The notes under the pieces are model-generated. The model had not been told where the DNA came from, searched no databases, and saw only the letters and a program-made list of their open reading frames with translations. From positions 1-14,177 of the forward strand of contig JAFPLG010000161.1 in the NCBI GenBank assembly GCA_017402895.1: DNA of 14,177 bases. The letters are read 5' to 3'. Positions within the stretch are counted from its first letter, which is position 1; every line of letters begins with the position of its first letter. The translations under genes were made by a program, and so were the position numbers. This stretch comes from Paludibacteraceae bacterium (GTDB lineage: Bacteria; Bacteroidota; Bacteroidia; Bacteroidales; Paludibacteraceae). Shown here piece by piece: positions 1 through 6,294 of the stretch.

Positions 1-125
1 ACGCCTTTCTCGGCGATGCGTTTCACCTGCTCGGCGTATTCCGCCAGACGTTGGGTATCAATACCCTGTTTGCTCTCTCCGGCCAAGCTCTCGCCCGATA
101 ATTTTAATAAAATTCTGTTAAACAT
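1..125 (-). CDS. pyrH: UMP kinase, second diverged copy, N-terminal part (cut by window edge)
   Basis: Read on the minus strand from an ATG at 125, this codes 41 complete residues beginning MFNRILLKLSGESLAGE and running off the left edge. It matches the first 41 residues of the complete pyrH at 132 at 36 of 41 positions (differences at residues 3, 18, 29, 36 and 40). At DNA level I count 32 mismatches in 123 bases, about 74% identity, mostly at third codon positions, so the copy has evolved under protein-level selection and is not a simple mirror of its neighbour. The family makes UDP from UMP and ATP and is normally single copy. Its start codon is six bases from that of the other copy, leaving no separate promoter or leader for either gene. 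It may be a true duplicate or the product of a misassembly joining two related genomes; the sequence alone cannot decide. Confidence 0.75.
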   Translation of the reverse strand, partial: MFNRILLKLSGESLAGESKQGIDTQRLAEYAEQVKRIAEKG

Positions 126-136
126 AATTTTATGTT
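121..136. repeat. Small inverted repeat spanning the two pyrH start codons
   Basis: The 7-base arms AACATAA (121-127) and TTATGTT (130-136) are exact reverse complements around a two-base spacer. Each arm contains one of the two ATG codons. This is the symmetry centre of the head-to-head pyrH pair and the likely join point, whether biological or artefactual. Confidence 0.7.
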
Positions 137-836
137 CAAGCGAATACTCTTAAAACTCTCGGGTGAGAGTCTTGCCGGAGAGACAAAGCAAGGTATCGAC
201 ACCCAACGACTGGCAGACTATGCCGAGCAAGTAAAAGCTATCGCTGAGCGCGGTGTGCAAGTAGCTATCGTCATCGGTGGCGGCAATATATTCCGCGGAC
301 TGAGCGGTGCCCAACGTGGCTTCGACCGCGTCAAGGGCGATCAGATGGGCATGCTGGCTACAGTCATCAATGCACTGGCGCTGGCATCGGCACTGGAAGC
401 CATCCAACAGCCGGTACGCGTACTGACCTCGATTCGCATGGAGCCTATCGGTGACTTCTACAGTCCCGCTAAGGCACAACGCCTGCTGGACAAGGGCAAC
501 GTAGTGATCCTGGCCGGAGGTACGGGAGCACCCTACTTCACCACCGACACCGGTTCGTCGCTGCGCGCTCTGGAAATCAAAGCCGACGTGATGCTCAAGG
601 GCACACGCGTGGACGGCATCTATACCGCCGACCCGGAGAAAGACCCTACGGCTACCAAGTTCACAGAAATCACCTACGACGAAGTGATCCGTCGCGGACT
701 GAAGGTGATGGACCTGACCGCCACCGCGATGGCCAAGGAGAACGGCCTGCCAATCTATGTTTTCAACATGGACCAGAAGGGCAACCTCGAGCGCGTCATC
801 AATGGCGAGAAAATAGGTACACTGGTTACGCCGTAA
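132..836 (+). CDS. pyrH: UMP kinase (uridylate kinase)
   Basis: Cytosolic kinase of the amino-acid kinase fold that phosphorylates UMP to UDP in pyrimidine nucleotide synthesis; the bacterial enzyme is a hexamer usually controlled by GTP and UTP. At 234 residues it is the normal family length. Visible landmarks are the N-terminal KLSGE (8-12), the glycine-rich GGGNIFRG (49-56), the UMP-site region GDQMGM (69-74), GGTGAPYFTTDTGS (129-142) and the nucleotide-binding stretch KGTRVDGIYTADP (156-168). The start at 132 gives the canonical MFKRILLKLSGE beginning. It is followed after 80 bases by frr, the pairing found in most bacteria. The odd feature is the inverted partial second pyrH whose start lies six bases upstream, so any promoter for this gene must lie inside that copy. 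Confidence 0.97.
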   Translation: MFKRILLKLSGESLAGETKQGIDTQRLADYAEQVKAIAERGVQVAIVIGGGNIFRGLSGAQRGFDRVKGDQMGMLATVINALALASALEAIQQPVRVLTSIRMEPIGDFYSPAKAQRLLDKGNVVILAGGTGAPYFTTDTGSSLRALEIKADVMLKGTRVDGIYTADPEKDPTATKFTEITYDEVIRRGLKVMDLTATAMAKENGLPIYVFNMDQKGNLERVINGEKIGTLVTP

Positions 837-845
837 CCGGAGACT

Positions 846-873
846 AAAGTCGAAAGTCGAAAGACAAAAGACA
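846..873 (+). repeat. Heptamer array, GTCGAAA flavour, between pyrH and frr
   Basis: Four adjacent 7-base units: two of AAAGTCG followed by two of AAAGACA. The same flavour of repeat recurs inside rsgA at 2771-2801. It begins ten bases after the pyrH stop and is transcribed in the sense direction of frr. Function is unknown. Confidence 0.8.
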
Positions 874-884
874 TTTGTCAATAG

Positions 885-903
885 TAAATTGTAAATTGTA
901 AAT
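885..903 (+). repeat. Heptamer array, TAAATTG flavour, upstream of frr
   Basis: Two full TAAATTG units (885-891, 892-898) and a partial third (899-903), ending 13 bases before the frr start. It is AT-rich and related in period and sequence to the minus-strand arrays before aspS and rpsD. In this phylum, AT-rich leaders without a Shine-Dalgarno sequence are common, so it may act as a translation leader; that is inference. Confidence 0.7.
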
Positions 904-916
904 AATACTTATCCTT

Positions 917-1477
917 ATGCTAGAACCCAAACAAATTCTGAACGAAGCCGAGGAGTCGATGCAGGCAGCCGTGCTATTTCTAGACGACGCTCTGGCACAC
1001 ATCCGTGCCGGCAAGGCCAGCACACGCATCCTGGATCCCATCCGCGTGGATTACTACGGCACTCCGTCGCCGCTCACAAACGTAGCGACCGTCAGCACGC
1101 CTGATGCTCGCACGATACAGATTCAACCGTGGGAGAAAAACATGCTGGGCGTTATTGAGCGCGCCATCATCAACTCCAACCTCGGACTGGCTCCAAACAA
1201 CAACGGCGAGTGCATCCGACTGATCCTGCCGCCGCTGACAGAGGAACGTCGTCAACAACTGGCTAAGCAGTGCAAGCAAGAGGCTGAGAACGCCAAGGTA
1301 AGCATCCGTAACGCACGTCGCGAAGCCGTAGAGACGCTCAAGAAGCAAATCAAAGAAGGAATGCCCGAAGACGTAGAGAAAGACAACGAGCAGGAAGCAC
1401 AAAAACTGCACGACAAATACATTCGTCAAATCGACGACCTCTACGCCAAGAAGGAAAAGGAGATTATGACCGTCTGA
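917..1477 (+). CDS. frr: Ribosome recycling factor
   Basis: With EF-G, splits the post-termination 70S complex so that subunits can be reused. The product is 186 residues, the usual RRF length. The family signature is clear: the N-terminal helix (about 1-30, with LDDALAHIRAGKAS at 22-35), the small second domain beginning near VDYYG, the segment IQIQPWEKNMLGVIERAI, SNLGLAPNNNGECIRLILPPLTEERR, and the long charged C-terminal helices. The start MLEPKQIL at 917 fits family length. Its TGA stop at 1475-1477 shares one base with the ATG of the next gene, which implies translational coupling. The gap from pyrH holds two different heptamer arrays and no recognisable Shine-Dalgarno sequence. Confidence 0.97.
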   Translation: MLEPKQILNEAEESMQAAVLFLDDALAHIRAGKASTRILDPIRVDYYGTPSPLTNVATVSTPDARTIQIQPWEKNMLGVIERAIINSNLGLAPNNNGECIRLILPPLTEERRQQLAKQCKQEAENAKVSIRNARREAVETLKKQIKEGMPEDVEKDNEQEAQKLHDKYIRQIDDLYAKKEKEIMTV

Positions 1478-2589
1478 TGCGGTCCCTTATCTGCAGAATA
1501 CTACTTCTTACCACACTGCTGGCATCGTCAGCAGTGTGTCTTATGGCAGACAATGCTACACAACGAAAGCAGGTCTCTATAGACAGTTTAATGAACTTGC
1601 CCGTCATTGGCGCACCTGTCATCAATTACGCACCGGAGACTAATTGGGTATTCGGTCTCGGCCTGCAAGGATACGTACAGCTACCGGAAGCGGAGAAGAC
1701 ATCTATACTGCAGCTAGATGGTGCCTGGTCGCTCCGCCATCAGTGGTATATCAACACCCACGCCAACCTATATATCGGAGGACAGACACCACTACTCCTA
1801 CAAGTGAACGGCGGCTATCGCGACTATCCCGATATCTATTACGGCATCGGCAATCTGGGTAACGACTCCACCGCCCCTCTGGCTCGCACAGGGCAGACCT
1901 ACCAGAGCCAACGAGGCTATGCGCAAGTGGCGGCACTGTTTCAACTGCCCCAACAATGGGCTATCGGTCCTTCGGTGGACTTCCTGCACGAACGAACCAG
2001 CCTGAGCGCAGGTCGATGTCTCATGTGGGGACTTGGACTAACGGCTCAGTACGACAGCCGTGACGTGCTCTACTACCCCACCCGCGGCATCCTGTTTAAG
2101 GTAGGCGCGAGTTACTACGAACCCCTATTGGGCAGCGACGTACGCATGGGACGCGTGGACACCGATCTACGTCAGTACGTGTACCTGGGCAAAGGATGCA
2201 TCTTCACCTACCAGCTACGCACACAATGGGCGATAGGCAATGGGCAGATACCTTTCCAGATGCTACCTACCTTCGGCGGACAGGACCTCATACGTGGTGT
2301 ACCCCGTGGCATGTTTCGCGACAAGGCCATGCTGGCCCTGCAGACCGAACTGCGACTGCCCATATGGAATTTTATCCATGCCTGCGTCTTTGCCGGTATA
2401 GGCGATGTATACAACACCGAGAACTGGCAGTGGACCACGCCCAAAGTGGGTTACGGACTCGGACTAAGGCTGGGCATCAATCGGGCGAAAGTGAACATAC
2501 GATTCGACGTAGCACGCAGCAATATATACCCGGAGTGGAACAGCTGGCGCAGCTACTCGTTCTACCTAACCGCCACAGAGGCGTTTTAA
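1477..2589 (+). CDS. Omp85/BamA-like outer-membrane beta-barrel protein without POTRA domains
   Basis: A 370-residue protein with an N-terminal signal peptide (hydrophobic LLLTTLLASSAVCL at about 9-22, cleavage probably just after) followed by repeated amphipathic, aromatic-rich strands. Two stretches match the bacterial surface antigen (D15/Omp85) barrel family: the strand pair around YDSRDVLYYPTRGILFKVG and the RGVPRGMFRDKAMLALQTELRLP segment, which corresponds to the conserved RGY-type loop 6 region. The C-terminus ends in an aromatic residue (TEAF), typical of outer-membrane barrels. There is no room for the periplasmic POTRA repeats of BamA or TamA, so it is a barrel-only member; its substrate is not evident. 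Its ATG overlaps the frr stop by one base (TGATG), so it is probably co-translated with frr. Confidence 0.8.
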   Translation: MRSLICRILLLTTLLASSAVCLMADNATQRKQVSIDSLMNLPVIGAPVINYAPETNWVFGLGLQGYVQLPEAEKTSILQLDGAWSLRHQWYINTHANLYIGGQTPLLLQVNGGYRDYPDIYYGIGNLGNDSTAPLARTGQTYQSQRGYAQVAALFQLPQQWAIGPSVDFLHERTSLSAGRCLMWGLGLTAQYDSRDVLYYPTRGILFKVGASYYEPLLGSDVRMGRVDTDLRQYVYLGKGCIFTYQLRTQWAIGNGQIPFQMLPTFGGQDLIRGVPRGMFRDKAMLALQTELRLPIWNFIHACVFAGIGDVYNTENWQWTTPKVGYGLGLRLGINRAKVNIRFDVARSNIYPEWNSWRSYSFYLTATEAF

Positions 2590-2590
2590 A

Positions 2591-2618
2591 GGCGAATGGC
2601 TAATGGTTAATGGCTAAA
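2591..2618 (+). repeat. Heptamer array, GGCTAAT flavour, upstream of rsgA
   Basis: Four adjacent 7-base units of the form GGYKAAW (GGCGAAT, GGCTAAT, GGTTAAT, GGCTAAA). It fills nearly the whole gap between the barrel gene and rsgA and ends five bases before the rsgA ATG. A GC-richer version of the same unit lies inside rsgA at 3359-3386. Confidence 0.85.
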
Positions 2619-2623
2619 CTGAA

Positions 2624-3652
2624 ATGAGAGGATTGGTAATCAAATCGACAGGAAGCAGTTACCTCGTTCTGACGGACGACGGGCAGACACTGGAGTGCCA
2701 TATCAAGGGCAACTTCCGCATCCGTGGTATCCGCTCGACCAATCCGGTGGCAGTGGGAGACTATGTATTCGTCGAAAGTCAAAAGTCGAAAGACGAAAGA
2801 CTTCTTTCTACCTTGAGCGATAGCGGTCTTTCTACTTTGAGCCCGCAGGCCGGCCTAAGTTACTGGATTACGGAGGTGGAGGATCGGCGCAACTATATCG
2901 TCCGTAAGTCGACCAACCTGAGCAAGGAGTGTCATATCATTGCGGCTAACCTGGACCAGGTGGCACTCATCGTCACCATCAATCATCCGCAGACCAGCAC
3001 CGTCTTCATCGACCGCTTCCTGGCCACCGCCGAAGCCTATCGCGTGCCGGCACTGCTAATCTTCAACAAAGTAGACCTGCTGACCGATGAGGAACGAGCC
3101 ACACTGGACGAACTGCGCAACCTGTACGAACAGATAGGTTACCAGACGCTGGCCATTAGCGCCAAGCGCCTGGAGGACAAAGCCGGGCTGCTCAACCTAC
3201 TAGCCGGAAAAACGACGCTACTAAGCGGCAATTCGGGCGTAGGTAAGAGTACGCTCCTCAACGCTCTTTTCGGCCGTCAGATGGCACGTACGGGGGAAAT
3301 ATCCACCGCCCACAACAAAGGTATGCACACCACCACCTTCTCGGAGATGTATGAATTAGGCGAAGGGCGAATGGCGAAGGGCGAAAGCCATGGTTGGATC
3401 ATAGACACGCCTGGTATCAAGGGATTCGGGTCGTTTGACATGCAGCGCGAGGAGATGAGTCATTACTTCCGCGAGATATTCCGCGTAGGAGCCAATTGCC
3501 GCTTCGGTAATTGCACGCATACCAACGAACCAGGTTGCGCCGTGATGGACGCTTTGGAAAAAGGCGAGATAGCAATATCACGATATGAATCGTACCTATC
3601 GCTACTAAGCGACTGCGAGAACGACTCCGCCGCCGAAAAGAAATACCGATAA
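2624..3652 (+). CDS. rsgA: Small-subunit biogenesis GTPase RsgA (YjeQ family)
   Basis: Circularly permuted GTPase that checks late 30S assembly near the decoding site. Domains in order: N-terminal OB fold (about 1-95), then GTPase motifs in the permuted order G4 NKVD (148-151), G1 GNSGVGKS (202-209), G3 DTPG (261-264), and a C-terminal zinc domain with ligands C292, C297, H299 and C305. The G2-region MHTTTFSEM precedes G3. The product is 342 residues, longer than typical Bacteroides homologues as I recall them, because of two insertions coded by heptamer repeats. One is in the OB fold at residues 50-60, followed by an 8-residue near-duplication LSTLSDSG/LSTLSPQ; the other is at 246-255 between G2 and G3. 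All catalytic motifs are intact, so the protein should be functional. It converges on the lipoprotein gene across a shared terminator. Confidence 0.95.
   Translation: MRGLVIKSTGSSYLVLTDDGQTLECHIKGNFRIRGIRSTNPVAVGDYVFVESQKSKDERLLSTLSDSGLSTLSPQAGLSYWITEVEDRRNYIVRKSTNLSKECHIIAANLDQVALIVTINHPQTSTVFIDRFLATAEAYRVPALLIFNKVDLLTDEERATLDELRNLYEQIGYQTLAISAKRLEDKAGLLNLLAGKTTLLSGNSGVGKSTLLNALFGRQMARTGEISTAHNKGMHTTTFSEMYELGEGRMAKGESHGWIIDTPGIKGFGSFDMQREEMSHYFREIFRVGANCRFGNCTHTNEPGCAVMDALEKGEIAISRYESYLSLLSDCENDSAAEKKYR
2771..2801 (+). repeat. Heptamer array, GTCGAAA flavour, inside rsgA
   Basis: Four 7-base units (GTCGAAA, GTCAAAA, GTCGAAA, GACGAAA) plus a trailing GAC. It is translated in frame as residues 50-59, a lysine/glutamate-rich loop in the OB-fold domain. 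The unit is the same as in the intergenic array at 846-873. Confidence 0.85.
2803..2842 (+). repeat. 24-bp near-tandem duplication inside rsgA
   Basis: The 16-base segment at 2803-2818 recurs at 2827-2842 with one mismatch, a spacing of 24 bases (eight codons). It directly follows the heptamer array and encodes the repeated LSTLS motif at residues 61-65 and 69-73. Confidence 0.75.
3359..3386 (+). repeat. Heptamer array, GGCGAAG flavour, inside rsgA
   Basis: Four adjacent units of GGCGAAN, where N is G, T, G and A in turn, translated in frame as the glycine/charged loop at residues 246-255, just before the G3 motif. It is a GC-rich relative of the array immediately upstream of this same gene at 2591-2618. 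Confidence 0.85.
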
Positions 3653-3687
3653 AAAAAATCTCGCCACGGAAGCGAGATCTTTTTTTT
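3651..3687. terminator. Bidirectional intrinsic terminator
   Basis: A perfect 7-bp stem, ATCTCGC (3658-3664) with GCGAGAT (3672-3678), encloses a 7-base loop. It is flanked by an A run on the left and eight T on the right, so it can end transcription from both directions. It serves rsgA on the plus strand and the lipoprotein gene on the minus strand, and it overlaps or abuts the stop codons of both. Confidence 0.9.
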
Positions 3688-4432
3688 ATTCGTAATAGAC
3701 TATCGTACGTGACTCGGTATACGAGGTCTCGACGGCATCTGCCAGATGCTCAATCAGCAAGTCACGTGTAGCCTGCATGACATCTTCTTTGTTGACTTGG
3801 TTCATCACGTCCGGCAAGAGGAAGTCGGGACGCTCGAAATAGTAATTCTTCACCTCACGCTCCAGCCAGTTGTCTTCTTCGTCCAGTCGCGTATAGGTAT
3901 AGATGGTATAGTTTGCTGCCGGCCATTTGCCCGATAGGTGGAGTTCGAACGACGTAGCGGGATAGACCTTCTGCTCGTCATAATAGAAGCGACGGTAGGT
4001 CTTCGACTGCGTCTTATTGGCCGTATTGTCCGAGAGGATAGCCTTCACGCGCGTCTCATCCTCCTCGTACTGCAACGTACTGCGGAACAAGAAGCCGACG
4101 GTATCCTTGTCCATGACGCCGCCGTTATAGTTAGCCGGACGTCCCTGCTTATCACGGATAACAACCTCGGAAGGTTGATTCGGCACCATATGGCCCTCTT
4201 CATCAAAACTCATCACGGGGTTCTCGGCCAGAAAGTCGTCGGTCGTAATCGAACGCACGCGTCCGTAACGGATGGTTCCAAAAGCCACCATATCCGGCGA
4301 GGCCATCTCACGCACTACGACATTGGTCGGTGCGGGAATCGTATCTTCGTTCACTTGTTCACCGGTCTGTGTAGTAGGACCGCCACATGCACACAGCACC
4401 GTTGCTATCAAAAGGAAACTATACTTTTTCAT
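3686..4432 (-). CDS. Putative lipoprotein of unknown function
   Basis: Not recognised as a named family. The chosen start at 4432 gives a 248-residue protein with a clear lipoprotein signal: MKKYS, a hydrophobic core FLLIATVL and a lipobox LCAC with the lipid-bearing Cys at residue 16, followed by GG. An upstream in-frame ATG at 4588 would add 52 residues, overlap the fur-family gene and bury the signal peptide, so it is rejected. The mature part is polar and rich in charged and aromatic residues (for example YTIYTYTRLDEEDNWLERE), suggesting beta structure resembling YD-type repeats, but this is weak. It probably sits in the inner leaflet of the outer membrane or facing the periplasm. It lies 20 bases after the Fur-family gene, probably in the same transcript, and ends at the shared terminator. 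Confidence 0.75.
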   Translation of the reverse strand: MKKYSFLLIATVLCACGGPTTQTGEQVNEDTIPAPTNVVVREMASPDMVAFGTIRYGRVRSITTDDFLAENPVMSFDEEGHMVPNQPSEVVIRDKQGRPANYNGGVMDKDTVGFLFRSTLQYEEDETRVKAILSDNTANKTQSKTYRRFYYDEQKVYPATSFELHLSGKWPAANYTIYTYTRLDEEDNWLEREVKNYYFERPDFLLPDVMNQVNKEDVMQATRDLLIEHLADAVETSYTESRTIVYYE

Positions 4433-4452
4433 TCTTTTGTTTTTATTTCGGT

Positions 4453-4878
4453 TCAGGCCAGCATCGTATGGTGTTGGCACTCCGGACACACGCCCTTGAC
4501 GACAAACGACATCGAATGGACGTGATATTCTTCGGGTAGGTGGATCTCGGGCAGGGCTATCTGCTCGATGCAATAAGTACGTCCGCACGACTCACAGTAG
4601 AAATGCACATGACTGCCCGTATGGTCTTCGCCATCATGGTGGTGGCAAAGTTCATAGTGCACTACGCCACGACCGTCCTCGAAGGCATGAATCACATCGT
4701 GCTGGAGAAACAGCGTCAGCGTACGGAAGATGCTCGACTTATCCATCGTGAGCAGTTGTTCTTCTATGTCGCGCAGGGATAAAGGGCGATGTTGGTCCAT
4801 CATCAACTGATAGACCAACATCCTATTTGCAGTGGGCTTAACGCCCTTGTGTTCCAGTTTCTGAACTACCTCTTGCAT
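4453..4878 (-). CDS. Fur-family metal-responsive transcriptional regulator
   Basis: A 141-residue protein with the Fur fold: an N-terminal winged helix (about 1-75, recognition region DKSSIFRTLTLFLQH at 46-60) and a C-terminal dimerisation domain. The two structural zinc pairs are present, C95/C98 (CESC) and C131/C134 (CPEC). The histidine-rich segment at 79-92 (HHHDGEDHTGSHVH) supplies likely regulatory metal ligands. The sequence does not distinguish Fur, Zur or PerR. Its ATG at 4878 shares one base with the aspS stop codon (TAATG), so it is probably translationally coupled to the synthetase. The following gene codes a lipoprotein that could be co-regulated; no operator box was identified. 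Confidence 0.9.
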   Translation of the reverse strand: MQEVVQKLEHKGVKPTANRMLVYQLMMDQHRPLSLRDIEEQLLTMDKSSIFRTLTLFLQHDVIHAFEDGRGVVHYELCHHHDGEDHTGSHVHFYCESCGRTYCIEQIALPEIHLPEEYHVHSMSFVVKGVCPECQHHTMLA

Positions 4879-6254
4879 TAGGGAGCCACGCGGTTGATAT
4901 CACGCGGGAACATAGAACACTCTTTCACATTGTTGATATCCAGGAAGCAAGCCGTGATACGCTCCAGTCCGATAGCAAAACCTCCGTGAGGCGGCATGCC
5001 GTTGCGGAAGGTATCCAGATAGAAGCGGAAAGCATCCGGATTCATACCACGACGAATCATCTTGTCGCGGTACTCTTGCTCACGGTGGATACGCTGGCCG
5101 CCGGAGGTGATCTCCAGTCCACGCATGAGCAAATCGAAGCTCAGCGTGAGCGTAGGATCCTCGGGATCGTCCATCGCATAGAACGCACGGTGCTCGCTCG
5201 GGAAATGGGTAACGAACACAAAGTCCGAACCGTACTTCTCCAAGGCATACTTGCAGATAGCGCGTTCCTCTTCCGGTGCAAGGTCGTCCTCACCACGGTG
5301 ATCTGCTTCACACAGACCGTTCTCAAAGAGGATCTCATGCACCTCAGAGAGTTTCCATGCCGGAACTTCGGCAGGCAACTGAGGCAACGTGGCATTGAGC
5401 AAGTTGAGTTCGTGCGCACAGCGCTCCTCTACCGTACGGATGATATGGCGCAGCAAGGCTGCTTCCAACAACATCACGTCCTCTTGTCCGCGGATAAAGC
5501 CCATCTCTACATCCAGCGAGATATACTCGTTGAGGTGACGACTCGTTGCATGCTTCTCCGCACGGTAAGCCGGCGCAATCTCAAATACGCGCTCGTAGAC
5601 GCCTACGCCTATCTGCTTGTAGAACTGAGGCGACTGTGCCAGGTAAACCTGCTTGCCGAAGTAGTCCATGCGGAAAACATTCGCTCCCCCTTCGGCACCT
5701 TCAGATACGATCTTCGGGGTGTAGATCTGGGTGAAGCCGTTGTCCGTTAGGAAATCGGCAAACGCCTTGGCGATAGTCGACTGCACTTTCAGGATAGCCA
5801 TGTCGCGCGGGTTGCGCAGGGTGACCTGACGGTTGTCGAACTTATAGCGAAGCAGAGTCTCCTCATCACCGAACTTCAGCGCGTTCATGTCCACCACTTC
5901 AGCCGTGGTCGGACGAGAGAGTACGCGCACCTCGCTGACAGCTATTTCTATCGTATTGTAGAAAGCAGCCGGATCTTTGATCTTAGCCTCGTTGACCGTA
6001 CCGGTAATAGTGATTGCCATTTCACGGCAGAGGTCGTTCATTGTGACGGCTTCTCCGTTCTCATTATAGAACTTCGAGCTGTCGTTGCTGACCACAGCTT
6101 GCAGCAGGCCACGCGACTTACGCAGAACGATAAATCCGCCCCATTTCGTCACACGAACGTTGTGAATCATACCCGAAACAGCAACACTATCGCCAACTTT
6201 GCAGTTGTCGATAGTGATACCTGTTTCATTATGTTTTTCGATATCCAAAAACAT
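4878..6254 (-). CDS. aspS: Aspartyl-tRNA synthetase, archaeal/eukaryotic type
   Basis: Class II synthetase, 458 residues. It has an N-terminal OB anticodon-binding fold (about 15-115) and a catalytic core with LAQSPQFYKQ (205-214), motif 2 (RVFEIAPAYRAEKHATSRHLNE, 222-243) and motif 3 (GGFAIGLER, 424-432), ending FPRDINRVAP. The QSPQ-YKQ stretch, the SFDLLMRGLEITSGGQRIH block and the FPRD ending are those of archaeal-type AspRS. Bacterial AsnRS instead has VSGQL and ends FPRTP; bacterial AspRS is much longer, with an inserted domain. Some archaeal-type enzymes are non-discriminating, charging tRNA-Asn with Asp for later amidation. The anticodon-domain His31 (IHNVR) sits where such enzymes carry His, but I align this from memory. 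It could be mislabelled AsnRS by automated pipelines. It lies downstream of rplQ and overlaps the Fur-family start. Confidence 0.88.
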   Translation of the reverse strand: MFLDIEKHNETGITIDNCKVGDSVAVSGMIHNVRVTKWGGFIVLRKSRGLLQAVVSNDSSKFYNENGEAVTMNDLCREMAITITGTVNEAKIKDPAAFYNTIEIAVSEVRVLSRPTTAEVVDMNALKFGDEETLLRYKFDNRQVTLRNPRDMAILKVQSTIAKAFADFLTDNGFTQIYTPKIVSEGAEGGANVFRMDYFGKQVYLAQSPQFYKQIGVGVYERVFEIAPAYRAEKHATSRHLNEYISLDVEMGFIRGQEDVMLLEAALLRHIIRTVEERCAHELNLLNATLPQLPAEVPAWKLSEVHEILFENGLCEADHRGEDDLAPEEERAICKYALEKYGSDFVFVTHFPSEHRAFYAMDDPEDPTLTLSFDLLMRGLEITSGGQRIHREQEYRDKMIRRGMNPDAFRFYLDTFRNGMPPHGGFAIGLERITACFLDINNVKECSMFPRDINRVAP

Positions 6255-6260
6255 AAAGCA

Positions 6261-6290
6261 ATTTACGATTTAACGATTTATGATTAATCG
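6261..6290 (-). repeat. 7/8-mer array upstream of aspS
   Basis: On the plus strand the units are ATTTACG, ATTTAACG, ATTTATG and ATTAATCG; read with the gene they are CGTAAAT-type. It fills the rplQ-aspS gap and ends six bases before the aspS ATG. The first two units match those of the array upstream of rpsD. Confidence 0.75.
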
Positions 6291-6294
6291 TCAA

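Noticed and set aside
150..881. Long minus-strand open frame (243 codons) opposite pyrH
   Set aside because: It is an antisense shadow of a clearly real pyrH, with no recognisable domain or start signal.
846..903. Heptamer arrays as a CRISPR array
   Set aside because: The units are 7 bases, directly adjacent and without unique spacers, and no cas genes are present.
3938..4525. Plus-strand frame of 195 codons across the lipoprotein and fur-family genes
   Set aside because: It is antisense to two genes with clear signals (lipobox, CxxC pairs) and shows no domain of its own.
4433..4588. 52-residue N-terminal extension of the lipoprotein gene
   Set aside because: It would overlap the Fur-family coding region and displace the lipoprotein signal peptide from the N-terminus; the internal ATG at 4432 fits better.
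4986..5750. Plus-strand open frame of 254 codons inside aspS
   Set aside because: It lies entirely antisense to a conserved synthetase; the sequence is low-information and matches no family.
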